In this document: one piece after another, positions 56,559 to 64,000 of the stretch
Layout: the number at the start of each line of letters is the position of its first letter
Position numbering within the stretch: the first letter of the stretch is position 1
Assembly (NCBI RefSeq): GCF_036885605.1
Contig: NZ_CP142523.1
Location: 1,984,001-2,048,000, forward strand
Length of the DNA stretch: 64,000 bases
Origin: Janthinobacterium sp. TB1-E2
GTDB taxonomy: Bacteria; Pseudomonadota; Gammaproteobacteria; Burkholderiales; Burkholderiaceae_D
Reading direction: 5' to 3'
The notes under the pieces: model-generated
What the model saw: the letters and a program-made list of their open reading frames with translations, nothing else
Told to the model about the DNA's origin: nothing
The model's database searches: none
Position numbers and translations under genes: made by a program

Positions 56559-57164
56559 TTATTCTTCCTCTTCGGCTTCCACTTTCAGCCAGGCTATCCG
56601 TCCATTGCCCGCCTCATGCAGATGCGCGAGCAGGGCGGTGGCCGCCGTTTCAGGCAGGCTGAAGTCGAACAGCACGTGCTCGCCGTGTTCCACGTTCAGC
56701 AAGGCGGCGCCGGCGCCATCGAGTTCGCGGCGCAGCATGCCTTCCATCGCATACGGCACCGTACAGCGCAGGGTTCGCTGGCGCACGATGGCCGTCTTTT
56801 CCGCTTGCAACAACGCTTGCGCTACGCTGTCCGTGTAGGCGCGCACGAGGCCGCCCGCGCCCAGCTTGATCCCGCCAAAATAGCGCACGACCGTCGCCAG
56901 CACGCCTTCCAGGTCCTGGTGGCGCAGCACGTCGAGCATGGGCCGCCCGGCCGTGCCGCTCGGTTCGCCATCGTCGACGGCCGCCGACTGCCCGCCCGCC
57001 AGCAGCGCCCAGCACACATGGCAGGCGCCAGGATGCTGCGCCTTCAAGTCATTGACCACCTGCTGCGCGCTGGCGCGGTCCGTCATCGGCTGCACGCAAC
57101 CGATGAAACGGCTTTTCTTGATGATCAGTTCGCTGTGGACGTGGGTGGCAATGGTAAACGGCAT
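56559..57164 (-). CDS. YigZ/IMPACT family protein
   Basis: 201-residue protein from ATG 57164; a TTG at 57185 would add seven residues. The N-terminal UPF0029/Impact domain has KKSRFIGCVQPM, SGTAGRPMLDVLRHQDLEGVLATVVRYFGGIKLGAGGLVRAY (the family signature) and then a C-terminal DUF1949-like ferredoxin fold. The eukaryotic relative binds GCN1; the bacterial role is uncertain and may be proteolytic or translational. Confidence 0.87.
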   Translation of the reverse strand: MPFTIATHVHSELIIKKSRFIGCVQPMTDRASAQQVVNDLKAQHPGACHVCWALLAGGQSAAVDDGEPSGTAGRPMLDVLRHQDLEGVLATVVRYFGGIKLGAGGLVRAYTDSVAQALLQAEKTAIVRQRTLRCTVPYAMEGMLRRELDGAGAALLNVEHGEHVLFDFSLPETAATALLAHLHEAGNGRIAWLKVEAEEEE

Positions 57165-57221
57165 GACGGGTGCGAAGGCGGGCAAAGCAGCATGATAGAG
57201 GAAATGCGCGCCGTGGACGAG

Positions 57222-57488
57222 TCAGCCTGCTCGCGCGGCAGAAGCGGCCACCAGTTCGCGCAGCGCCGCATCGCGCACTTGCACAATATCGAACAGTCCC
57301 AGCGCGCGCAGGGCGGGCAGCGCGTCGACAATGTCGCGCTTGGCGATGGCCTTTTCGTCGATGCCGCTGGACTCGTCCAGCCATACCTTGGCATTGGCCA
57401 GGAAGGCGCCCACCGTGCCCTTGCGTACGGTCACGCCATTGAACTGGCCCTGGTTTTGTTGATCCGGCAATACGTCTTCTGCACGCAT
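57222..57488 (-). CDS. Small conserved hypothetical protein
   Basis: 88-residue soluble protein, ATG 57488 with AGGAG 7 bases upstream. Predicted mainly helical, with KGTVGAFLANAKVWLDESSG and KRDIVDALPALRALGLFDIV. No family recognised. The gap to the YigZ gene is 57 bases on the same strand. Divergent from the AraC regulator. Confidence 0.65.
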   Translation of the reverse strand: MRAEDVLPDQQNQGQFNGVTVRKGTVGAFLANAKVWLDESSGIDEKAIAKRDIVDALPALRALGLFDIVQVRDAALRELVAASAARAG

Positions 57489-57554
57489 GGTGAACTCCTG
57501 AATGTTGGAAAGACTTCACTGTATGATGGCCAGATTGTCTTGCCTGCGTTGTTT

Positions 57555-58328
57555 ATGTCATTCAATACGTCAAATCCGCCAATCTTGTCGCCATCACTGC
57601 CGCTGCGCGCCATGCGCATTACCCAGCGGCAGGAAAGGGTGACGGCGGCGCACCGCCACGCCAGCGGCCAGTTGTTCGGCGCCATGCGAGGCCTGCTTTC
57701 CGTTGCCGCCGACAGCGGGCAGTGGGTAGTGCCGGCCAGCCACTGCGTGTGGATGCCGCCCCATCACGTCCATGGCCTGCGTTCGCATGGCCCGTTTGCG
57801 GGCTGGAGCGTGTATGTGGACGAAGCCAGTTGCGCCAGCTTGCCCGCCGCGCCGTGCGTGATGCGCGTCTCGGGCTTGCTGCGCGAAGCGGTGGGCCGCG
57901 CCAGCGCCTGGGACGATGGCGCGCTGGATGCGCGGCAGGAACGGATCGCAGGCGTGATCCTCGACGAAATCGCCGCCGCGCCGCACGAGCCCTTCGGCTT
58001 GCCCCTGCCCACGGACCCGCGCCTGCTGCGCGTGGCGCGCGCCATCCTCGATGACCTGGCCGACGAGCGGGGCGTGGAAGCGCTGGCCGCCTGGGCCGGC
58101 GTGTCGCCGCGCACCCTGGCCCGCCGTTTCACGCTCGAGACCGGCTTTACGCCATCCGCCTGGCGCCAACGCGCCCGCATCCTGCGCGCCCTGGAGCTAT
58201 TGGCCGCCGGCCAGCCCGTCACGGCAATTGCGCTGGACCTGGGCTACGACAACGTCAGCGCCTTCATCGCCATGTTCAAGCGGGTAATGGGCGTGACTCC
58301 GGGGAGGTATGGGGAGGGGCTGGAATAG
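57555..58328 (+). CDS. AraC-family regulator
   Basis: 257-residue regulator from ATG 57555. An N-terminal cupin (about residues 30-110) has HRHASGQLFGA and CVWMPPHHVHGL. The C-terminal double HTH (about 155-255) has VSPRTLARRFTLETGFTPSAWRQRARILRALELL and IALDLGYDNVSAFIAMFKRVMGVTPGRY. This is the type that often controls a neighbouring efflux or oxidase gene; here the neighbour is the divergent small gene. The frame is open far upstream, but those codons lie over other genes. Confidence 0.88.
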   Translation: MSFNTSNPPILSPSLPLRAMRITQRQERVTAAHRHASGQLFGAMRGLLSVAADSGQWVVPASHCVWMPPHHVHGLRSHGPFAGWSVYVDEASCASLPAAPCVMRVSGLLREAVGRASAWDDGALDARQERIAGVILDEIAAAPHEPFGLPLPTDPRLLRVARAILDDLADERGVEALAAWAGVSPRTLARRFTLETGFTPSAWRQRARILRALELLAAGQPVTAIALDLGYDNVSAFIAMFKRVMGVTPGRYGEGLE

Positions 58329-58341
58329 CTGGTGCGCAAAA

Positions 58342-58373
58342 CAAAAAGCCAACCGCGAACGGTTGGCTTTTTG
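58342..58373. terminator. Terminator after the AraC gene, 13-base perfect stem
   Basis: CAAAAAGCCAACC and GGTTGGCTTTTTG flank loop GCGAAC, with A- and T-runs on both sides, so it may act in both directions. It marks the left limit of the tRNA-Lys islet region. Confidence 0.88.
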
Positions 58374-58377
58374 TTTG

Positions 58378-58433
58378 CTGCAAATTCTTGGTAGGCCGTG
58401 CGAGATTCGAACCTGCGACCAACGGATTAAAAG
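58378..58433 (-). pseudogene. tRNA-Lys 3' fragment (candidate attachment-site remnant)
   Basis: 56 bases match the downstream flank and 3' part of the tRNA-Lys gene at 61201 (CTGCAAATTCTTGGTAGG through the anticodon loop AAAAGT) with one change (A for G in the T arm). After that the sequence departs from the tRNA, so D arm and 5' acceptor strand are missing or badly decayed. It cannot make a working tRNA. Confidence 0.8.
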
Positions 58434-58599
58434 TTCAGGCCTCTAACGTGTCAGAACCCGCATGCATTCCCCGTTCTTGTGCTCAGTACTATCTTTGCCC
58501 GGACTTCTCACTGCGGTACCTAGAACTTGTTGCGTTTTATTATTTTCCCTTTACAATGAATTGTTAATGTTTTTTTTATAAGATTAATGTGAGGGCAAT

Positions 58600-59166
58600 A
58601 TGGGGCAGCTTATCATCGTATTAGGCGACAAAACAGACCATGGCGGGATAGTGATTACAGCAGGGTCTACGACGGACACTATGGGGTTTCCGTGGGCGCG
58701 TCAGGGTGATATGGTGAGTTGTCCGCGTTGTAAAGGCGTGTTTCCAATTGCGCAAGGCGATCCCAACTTCATTTCTGATGGTGCTCCTGTCGCCTACGAC
58801 GGCTGCAAGGTCGCGTGTGGGGCAACCCTCATCGGTGGCAAGCAGGGCATAACAACGACTGTTCCTAGTGGCGGAGCCGCCCCCGGTACTGGAGGTGGAC
58901 TTGATGATCGGTTTGGGCTGATTAGCGGTACGATGGCTGCGGCCTACGAAGACGAACCTGTAGACTCGGAGGGGCAGAGGTTCAAGGGCCGCTTCCAAGT
59001 GCTTGACCGTATCACTGGCGAACCTGTTGCAGCTACTAGCGTGCGTGTACGATCAACGGACGGCCAGTACCTTACCGGGCAGACTGACAGCGAGGGATTC
59101 ACTCAATGGATCGAGCGTGATGCCTCCGAAGCGCTTGCGTTTGACCTTATGGAGTCAGGCGCATGA
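58600..59166 (+). CDS. PAAR-domain protein, type VI secretion tip component
   Basis: 188 residues. The PAAR domain (about residues 1-95) has GDKTDHGGIVITAGSTTDTMG, ARQGDMVSCPRCKG and GAPVAYDGCKVACGATLIGG, including the zinc-ligand His and Cys. A Gly-rich linker and a transthyretin-like extension (about 115-180; LDRITGEPVAATSVRVRSTDG) follow, as in many PAAR effectors. It should cap the VgrG spike and carry the toxin. Its end overlaps the nuclease gene by 4 bases. Usually such toxins are fused to PAAR; here they are separate. Confidence 0.88.
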   Translation: MGQLIIVLGDKTDHGGIVITAGSTTDTMGFPWARQGDMVSCPRCKGVFPIAQGDPNFISDGAPVAYDGCKVACGATLIGGKQGITTTVPSGGAAPGTGGGLDDRFGLISGTMAAAYEDEPVDSEGQRFKGRFQVLDRITGEPVAATSVRVRSTDGQYLTGQTDSEGFTQWIERDASEALAFDLMESGA

Positions 59167-59882
59167 GTGGCCCTTACCCTACAGGAGAAATGTCGCTCAA
59201 TGGAACTACAACACCTGTTCATATCAATTTCGCCGAGGTAAACGGAAAAGACAAAGACGTACTGTGTATGGCTGTTTGCGAGTGTAAGGCTGTGCCAGAA
59301 ATTGGTAAGAAAGGGCAAAGCCTGCGGCAAGTGTGCGTATCAAAAATGATGAGCAAACGCGACGCCTTGGCGGGTTATCAGAGCGAGCACAAGGCTGAAG
59401 TCAACTACGATATGACCAAGTACCCGCCAGTGCCGATCATGGATTTCAATACAAAAACGATGGCCCACCGTTGGGCGCCCGGCTGGATTAAGAAGAACTG
59501 GGACGCCGACCCTACGCATCCGCTATGGTTGCCGGGCGAAGGTTATGTGCGCCGCCCGGATGTTGTTATCGTCAAAGACCCTACAAAGCCGCCAACACAC
59601 GACAATATCAAACAGGTAGTCGAGATCAAGTTCGATGGTGACCCTTGGGGCAGCCTTCAAGCAGAAAGCTATGAAATAATATCTGGCGAAGACAAGTTGG
59701 CATTGCTGACGCCGACAATGTGTAGCTGTGACGATCCAGACCGCAAGAAGCGTACAGAGGATTTGAAGGCGGAAGAACTGAAGGACGAGTTGAAGGGAAT
59801 GCTTGACATCATCGCCAATAAGGGCGGGCGTGGTGGAAGACGTCCTAGGCTACCCAAGAAACTTCCGAATCTAAAGGACTAA
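59163..59882 (+). CDS. VRR-NUC-like nuclease, predicted type VI effector
   Basis: 239 residues, no signal peptide. The segment RRPDVVIVKD (Asp133) followed by VVEIKF (Glu154, Lys156) matches the D...ExK core of PD-(D/E)xK VRR-NUC nucleases. A Cys cluster (C35, C39, C41) lies near the N-terminus. The C-terminal 40 residues are basic (GGRGGRRPRLPKKL) and may bind DNA. It should cut DNA in a neighbouring cell after delivery. Family assignment is by motif only. Confidence 0.75.
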   Translation: MSGPYPTGEMSLNGTTTPVHINFAEVNGKDKDVLCMAVCECKAVPEIGKKGQSLRQVCVSKMMSKRDALAGYQSEHKAEVNYDMTKYPPVPIMDFNTKTMAHRWAPGWIKKNWDADPTHPLWLPGEGYVRRPDVVIVKDPTKPPTHDNIKQVVEIKFDGDPWGSLQAESYEIISGEDKLALLTPTMCSCDDPDRKKRTEDLKAEELKDELKGMLDIIANKGGRGGRRPRLPKKLPNLKD

Positions 59883-59886
59883 GAGC

Positions 59887-60972
59887 ATGGATGAACTTTC
59901 AAAAATCGACAGGATTAAGCTCCTGAAAGAGAATCAGGAAAGGATGGCGATTCCCGGTGGCCAATTCATGGAACGTGCGAAGAAAGGCTACGTGGGGGCG
60001 ATTCCCGCCTTGACAGGTACGTTGTTCTTCAAAGACGCCCATACGCCTGCTGCACGGGCTGCAATTTGTGCATGCTTCGACGAGTACGAAGCCATAGCAG
60101 GGCAATATCTTACTTGGCTCTGGCGTGAAGAGCCTAAAGATGGCAAGGATCGTCTGCCCTACCGTGACGCCCAGCCTATGGCTGAGTTGATGAAGCAGCT
60201 AACGGAGGCTAGTGCCGTAAGCTTCGGGTACACGAGTGGGGAGCAGAATGTAGACGCGGGTGAATGGGAATTTCAAGTCGCTGGCAGGGGTGACTGGCAG
60301 GCTAAGATGGGTACTTGGGGGCTGTCTGTCGTACGCTTTTCCATGCCCCATTTGTACGCGGAAGAACACCCGCTGGCCTTTCAGGCGATGTTTGTCAAGT
60401 TCGCCGACTTGTTGAAAGCCGTGCATGGGTATGGCGGCAATGGGCTGGTGCTGTCGTTGGTGCGTGCCTACGACAACGAGCCTACTGAAGCGATCACCTC
60501 AGAAGAATACTATGACTACGACATTGGCAGTCCTATCAAGGCAATGAAGGGTGCCGGGACTGGGATTAAAACAGTGTCATGGCTGACCGCGATCAATAAC
60601 GAATTGCTTGAAAAGGCCGGCGGTATTTCGGCGGCGCGCTCGGAGTTGCCGATGGACTGGTTTGCCCTGTACCCGTACAGCGAAGGCATAGTCATTCAGG
60701 CTGGGCCTTACGCGGCACCTGCGTCAGTAGATGATGATCCACAGCCAGCATCCTATGTGTTGCCGAACATGCTGCTGAAGGAAGTAAGAAGCACCAACAT
60801 GGGAAGTTTTCACGGCGCATCTGCGTTTGGTGAGCCGCGTATCCGTGGCGCTGCTGCCGCTCGCTGGATGGCTCGCTTTGATGTGCCGCCTGAGGAACTG
60901 CTTAGTTTCAAAGCCAAGCTGTTGGACGAACCTAAGCTAAGCAAGGAGACGACGTTGCCAGGGCGACTTTAA
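59887..60972 (+). CDS. DUF3396-type protein, predicted type VI immunity protein
   Basis: 361-residue soluble protein, four bases after the nuclease gene. Features such as LYAEEHPLAFQAMFVKFADLLKAVHGYGGNGLVLSL, IKTVSWLTAINNELLEKAGG and LPMDWFALYPYSEGIVIQAG match the DUF3396 family, found next to type VI toxins. Its position after a PAAR-nuclease pair makes an immunity role the best guess. It should stay in the cytoplasm and bind the nuclease. Confidence 0.78.
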   Translation: MDELSKIDRIKLLKENQERMAIPGGQFMERAKKGYVGAIPALTGTLFFKDAHTPAARAAICACFDEYEAIAGQYLTWLWREEPKDGKDRLPYRDAQPMAELMKQLTEASAVSFGYTSGEQNVDAGEWEFQVAGRGDWQAKMGTWGLSVVRFSMPHLYAEEHPLAFQAMFVKFADLLKAVHGYGGNGLVLSLVRAYDNEPTEAITSEEYYDYDIGSPIKAMKGAGTGIKTVSWLTAINNELLEKAGGISAARSELPMDWFALYPYSEGIVIQAGPYAAPASVDDDPQPASYVLPNMLLKEVRSTNMGSFHGASAFGEPRIRGAAAARWMARFDVPPEELLSFKAKLLDEPKLSKETTLPGRL

Positions 60973-61045
60973 AAATAGAAATACAGGGACGCAAAAAAGG
61001 GCTACGCGCCGAAGCGGGTAACCCTGCCCTGTCCTGCTAAATTCT

Positions 61046-61121
61046 TGGTAGGCCGTGCGGGATTCGAACCTGCGACCAACGGATTAAAAGTCCGCTGCTC
61101 TACCAGCTGAGCTAACGACCC
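61046..61121 (-). tRNA. tRNA-Lys (anticodon TTT), copy 1
   Basis: 76-base gene with encoded CCA. Complete cloverleaf: acceptor GGGTCGT pairs with ACGGCCT apart from wobble, the D arm has AGCTCAGCTGGTAGAGC, the anticodon loop CTTTTAA reads TTT (61088-61086), and the T arm is GCAGGTTCGAATCCCGC. It forms the right edge of the islet. Confidence 0.95.
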
Positions 61122-61200
61122 AAAAACTTTGACTACTTACTGCGGTAACACTGTGCGGTACGGGCTTGCCATGGCGGCAAGTCAGCGTACTGCAAATTCT

Positions 61201-61276
61201 TGGTAGGCCGTGCGGGATTCGAACCTGCGACCAACGGATTAAAAGTCCGCTGCTCTACCAGCTGAGCTAACGACCC
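61201..61276 (-). tRNA. tRNA-Lys (anticodon TTT), copy 2
   Basis: 76-base gene identical to copy 1 throughout, 79 bases upstream of it on the minus strand. Its downstream flank (CTGCAAATTCT) matches the flank of the left-hand fragment better than copy 1 does, so the fragment probably arose from a gene like this one. Confidence 0.95.
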
Positions 61277-61363
61277 AAGGGCGGCTATTATGACGGCCAG
61301 CGGCGGTTTTGGGAAGGGCGGGGATGGAAAAAACCTTGCGCAGCGCTCGGAGGTGCACTAATA

Positions 61364-61382
61364 TAGGTAGATAGCCTACCTA
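61364..61382 (+). promoter_or_regulatory. Inverted repeat, probable MarR operator
   Basis: TAGGTAG and CTACCTA with a five-base spacer, in an AT-rich stretch 14 bases before the marR-like start. MarR proteins typically bind such sites and repress their own operon. Confidence 0.65.
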
Positions 61383-61395
61383 CTTATATATTCCC

Positions 61396-61854
61396 ATGCC
61401 CACTACCGAAGACCTTCCCATCCCCGAACGCGCGCTGGCGCTGTCCGATGAATTGCGCACGGCGTTCAAGCGTTTGCTGCGCTCCATGCAACGCGAAGGG
61501 GGCGAGCTGGAAGGCAGCGTGTCGATGATGCAATACATGCTGCTGGCCCTGATCCACGAGCAGCCCGGCATCGGCGTGGCCGCGCTGGCGCGCCTGCAGA
61601 ATGTGCGCGGGCCGACCGTCAGCGCGCAGGTCAAGTCGCTCGAAGAGGCGGGGCTGGTCGAGCGCGGCGCGCCCGATCCGCAAGACCGGCGCCGCTCGGG
61701 GCTGCAGGTGTCCGCGCAAGGCCTGGCCATCCTCGAAACCCTGCGTGCGCGCCGCCGCGATGTGCTGGCGCAGCGCATTGCCCGTCTGACGCCGCAGCAG
61801 ATCGATGCACTGGAAGCGGCCATGCAGCCGCTGCTTGAGATCGGACAAGCATGA
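61396..61854 (+). CDS. MarR-family repressor
   Basis: 152-residue winged-helix regulator. The DNA-binding part is GVAALARLQNVRGPTVSAQVKSLEEAGLVERG, followed by the wing DPQDRRRSGLQVSAQG. It overlaps the DHA2 exporter gene by four bases and is preceded by a likely operator, so it probably represses itself and the exporter and is released by an exported compound. Confidence 0.9.
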   Translation: MPTTEDLPIPERALALSDELRTAFKRLLRSMQREGGELEGSVSMMQYMLLALIHEQPGIGVAALARLQNVRGPTVSAQVKSLEEAGLVERGAPDPQDRRRSGLQVSAQGLAILETLRARRRDVLAQRIARLTPQQIDALEAAMQPLLEIGQA

Positions 61855-63350
61855 GCCGCCACGATCAAGCCACAGGCGCAGAAAAAGGTGCTGCCAAACC
61901 CGTCACCGAGCGCGAAGTGCGCGCCATCTATCTGGGCCTGATGGCCGTGCTGGGACTCGGTGCGCTGGACCAGAGCATCGTCGCCACGGCCTTGCCGCGC
62001 ATTGTCGATGACCTGGGCGGCATGGCCCATCTGTCGTGGGTGGTGACGGCCTACGTGCTGGCCTCGACGGCCACCATGCCCCTGTACGGAAAGCTGGCCG
62101 ACCAGTACGGCCGCCGCCCCATGATCATTACGGCCCTGCTGACCTTCTTGCTCGGATCCGTGCTGTGCGGGCTGGCGCAGAACATGACGGAGCTGATCAT
62201 CTTCCGTGCCATCCAGGGTCTCGGTGCGGGCGGCTTCATGCCGCTGGCGCAAATCATCATCGGCGACATCGTGCCGCCGGCCGAGCGGGGCAAGCGGCAG
62301 GGCATGGTGCCCATCGTGTATGCCGTCACCAGCGTGCTCGGTCCCGTGCTGGGCGGCGTGATCACGGATGCCTTGTCGTGGCACTGGATTTTCTATGTCA
62401 ACCTGCCCATCGGCGTCGCCGCCTTTGTCATCATCGCGCGCGCCATGCGCAAACCGGCGCGCACGCATGCGCACAAGATCGACTATCTGGGCTCGGCCTT
62501 GCTGACGGGCGCCATCACGGCGGCGCTGCTGGTGCTGGCGCTGGGCGGCACCGAGTGGCCGTGGGATGGGCTGGCCATCAAGGTGTGCGGCGGCATTGCC
62601 GTGCTGCTGGGGATCTGGCTGGCGGTGCACGTGGGGCAGGTGGATGAGCCCGTGCTGCCGCCCGACCTGTTCGAAAACCGCACCTTCAATATCGCCAGCC
62701 TGGTGATGGCCGTGACCTTCATGGGCCTGATGGGCGCCAGCGTCTTCTTTCCCCTGTTCTTCCAGCTGGTGATGGGCACGAGTCCGGCGGAGTCCGGCGT
62801 GATGACGGTGCCGATGATGGTGGGGCTGGTGGCCTCGTCGATCTTCAATGGCCGGGTGCTGTCGCGCTCGGGCAAGTACAAGATGGTGCAGGTGGCGGGA
62901 TTGGCCGTGGCGCTGCTGGCGTTTGCCGTGCTGGCCTGGGGCATGGAAACGTCGCGCGGCTACTGGATCATCGAGCCGGCCATCTTCTTCCTCGGCACTG
63001 GGCTGGGACTGGTGATGCCGAACATGACGATCGCCGTGCAAAATGCCTTGCCGCTGGCGCGCCGCGGCGTTGGCACGGCCATGCTGGCATTTTTCCGCTC
63101 GCTGGGCGGCTTGCTGGGCGTGACGGCGTCGGGCGCCATCCTCGCGCATCAGCTGCACAAGCACGGCGTGGAAGCCGTCTCGGCGCTGGGTGCGCAGGCG
63201 GCGGCGCAGACGGTGGACGTGTACCGCCATGCGATCGCCAGCGTGTTTGGCGCCGGCGCCGTGCTGCTGCTATTGGGACTGGTCTTCCTGCTGTTCCTGC
63301 CGGAACTGCCTCTGGAGGGGCATCCGGCAACGGTCAAGGACGATCAATAG
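61851..63350 (+). CDS. DHA2-family MFS multidrug exporter
   Basis: 499-residue inner-membrane exporter with about 14 helices. Motifs include LGALDQSIVATALPRIVDDLGG (motif D1), GKLADQYGRRPMI (motif A) and IFRAIQGLGAGGFMPLAQ. The first 25 residues are polar. It lacks an adaptor or channel gene, so it may work alone. The regulator-exporter pairing with MarR is typical. The final seven bases overlap the convergent oxidoreductase gene. Confidence 0.92.
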   Translation: MSRHDQATGAEKGAAKPVTEREVRAIYLGLMAVLGLGALDQSIVATALPRIVDDLGGMAHLSWVVTAYVLASTATMPLYGKLADQYGRRPMIITALLTFLLGSVLCGLAQNMTELIIFRAIQGLGAGGFMPLAQIIIGDIVPPAERGKRQGMVPIVYAVTSVLGPVLGGVITDALSWHWIFYVNLPIGVAAFVIIARAMRKPARTHAHKIDYLGSALLTGAITAALLVLALGGTEWPWDGLAIKVCGGIAVLLGIWLAVHVGQVDEPVLPPDLFENRTFNIASLVMAVTFMGLMGASVFFPLFFQLVMGTSPAESGVMTVPMMVGLVASSIFNGRVLSRSGKYKMVQVAGLAVALLAFAVLAWGMETSRGYWIIEPAIFFLGTGLGLVMPNMTIAVQNALPLARRGVGTAMLAFFRSLGGLLGVTASGAILAHQLHKHGVEAVSALGAQAAAQTVDVYRHAIASVFGAGAVLLLLGLVFLLFLPELPLEGHPATVKDDQ

Positions 63351-64000
63351 CGCTCGAGCCAGTGCGCGTACGGCGCCGGCAGGGTCCACGAGGCGCGTTC
63401 CACGCCGAGTTCCTTGGCGGCAAAGTATGCCCAGTGCGGATTGGCCAGGTGCGCCTTGCCCACCATCACCACGTCGAGCTGCTCGTCCTTGACGACGCGC
63501 TCGGCAATCGCCGGCGTGCCGAAGCCCCAGGCGGACGAGACGGGCACGCCCGCTTCGCGGCGCACGCGTTCGGCAATCGGGCCCATGAAGGCCGGGCCCC
63601 ATGGAATCGACACGTCGGGAATGGTGAAGCCCATGCTGACACTGATCATGTCCATGCCCGCGTCCTTGAACTGGCGCACGAGGCCGATCGATTCGAGCAG
63701 GGTTTGCTCGTCGCGGCCGTCAAATTCCAGCACGCCGAAGCGGATCGTCAACGGCAGGTGTTCGGGCCACACTTCGCGCACGGCTTTCAATGTTTCCAGC
63801 AGGAAGCGGCTGCGGTTTTCCAGGCTGCCGCCATAGATATCGTCGCGCTGGTTCGAGTGGGCGGAAAAGAAGCTTTGCGCCAGGTAGCCGTGGGCGAAGT
63901 GCAGTTCCAGCCATTCAAAGCCCACTTCGCGGGCGCGCACGGCCGCGTCGACGAAGTTCTGTTTCACGCGGGCGATATCGTCGAGGTCCATGGCGCGCGG
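63344..64000 (-). CDS. Old Yellow Enzyme family NADH:flavin oxidoreductase (YqjM-like), partial at its 5' end
   Basis: The last 218 or so residues of an FMN-binding TIM-barrel ene-reductase. FEWLELHFAHGYLAQSFFS carries the conserved His and Tyr region, YGGSLENRSRFLLE follows, and VVMVGKAHLANPHW is near the phosphate site. The reading frame continues beyond the right edge, so the Met near 63991 is internal. The family reduces activated double bonds with NADPH. Confidence 0.9.
   Translation of the reverse strand, partial: PRAMDLDDIARVKQNFVDAAVRAREVGFEWLELHFAHGYLAQSFFSAHSNQRDDIYGGSLENRSRFLLETLKAVREVWPEHLPLTIRFGVLEFDGRDEQTLLESIGLVRQFKDAGMDMISVSMGFTIPDVSIPWGPAFMGPIAERVRREAGVPVSSAWGFGTPAIAERVVKDEQLDVVMVGKAHLANPHWAYFAAKELGVERASWTLPAPYAHWLERY

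Larger units (their letters stand above)
58389..61045. mobile_element. tRNA-Lys-associated islet carrying a PAAR/nuclease/immunity cassette
   Basis: Bounded on the left by the tRNA-Lys 3' fragment and on the right by the 3' end of an intact tRNA-Lys. This is the pattern left when an element integrates at a tRNA 3' end and displaces the old end. Hand counts of G+C in 60-base lines give 31/60 (58621-58680) and 30/60 (59281-59340), against 45/60 at 58021-58080, consistent with transfer. No integrase or other mobility gene is present, so it may be a decayed or passenger islet. Boundaries are inferred. Confidence 0.6.

Noticed and set aside
58378..58433. Third functional tRNA-Lys gene
   Set aside because: The D arm and 5' acceptor strand are missing, so it cannot fold as a tRNA.
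58600..60972. Full type VI secretion cluster or prophage
   Set aside because: No sheath, VgrG, baseplate, capsid, portal or integrase genes are seen; only the three cassette genes are present.

Overview
The window looks like chromosomal DNA of a high-GC betaproteobacterium of the family Oxalobacteraceae, most like Janthinobacterium or a near relative. This is inferred from the protein sequences, the housekeeping gene mix (short-type argG, argF, orn, rsgA) and the accessory content; no database search was run. Genes are densely packed. No gene-free stretch exceeds about 300 bases, and at least thirteen adjacent gene pairs share a 4-base ATGA stop/start overlap.

Left to right: 1-5787 is a minus-strand Wsp-type chemosensory operon (wspA-B-C-D-E, with wspE cut by the window edge). 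5974-8199 holds argG and argF. 8484-11339 is a large orphan TPR-GAF histidine kinase. 11514-15445 holds a small secreted protein, rsgA, a pterin carbinolamine dehydratase, an M48 membrane protease and the divergent orn. 15446-15603 carries REP-like palindromes, one of which supplies the end of a coding sequence. 15576-18019 has a LysR regulator divergent from a DMT exporter. 18134-22089 is a Fur-box-controlled haem uptake operon (hmuS-T-U-V). 22099-27717 is a tripartite EmrAB/TolC-like efflux operon plus a LysR regulator. 27795-32171 carries a YecA/SEC-C protein, a SrkA-like kinase and an 811-residue Ala/Glu-rich coiled-coil protein of unknown function.

33360-42784 is a long minus-strand Ter (TerD/TerC) stress operon with an embedded predicted biosynthetic module: ATP-grasp ligase, two phosphoribosyltransferase-like proteins, HAD phosphatase, CitE-like aldolase, AIM24-like protein, TerD, a TerA-like TerD protein and a TerC/DUF475 membrane protein. 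Comparative genomics has linked this module to a nucleoside-like metabolite, but its chemistry is not settled. 43032-48094 has a DUF212 membrane protein and an RND efflux pair. 48173-52260 holds a Thr/Gly-rich lipoprotein and a secreted SAM-hydroxide adenosyltransferase-family enzyme beside a TonB-dependent receptor. 52373-58328 contains nnrD (without nnrE), a histidine phosphatase, a TcyP-type symporter and small conserved genes.

58389-61045 is a small, lower-GC islet between a tRNA-Lys 3' fragment and an intact tRNA-Lys gene. It carries a PAAR protein, a VRR-NUC-like nuclease and a DUF3396-type immunity protein, i.e. an orphan type VI secretion toxin/immunity cassette. A second tRNA-Lys, a MarR/DHA2 efflux operon and the end of an Old Yellow Enzyme family gene close the window.

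The best candidates for a little-described system are the Ter biosynthetic operon, the tRNA-Lys effector islet, and the secreted SAM-cleaving enzyme/TonB receptor pair.
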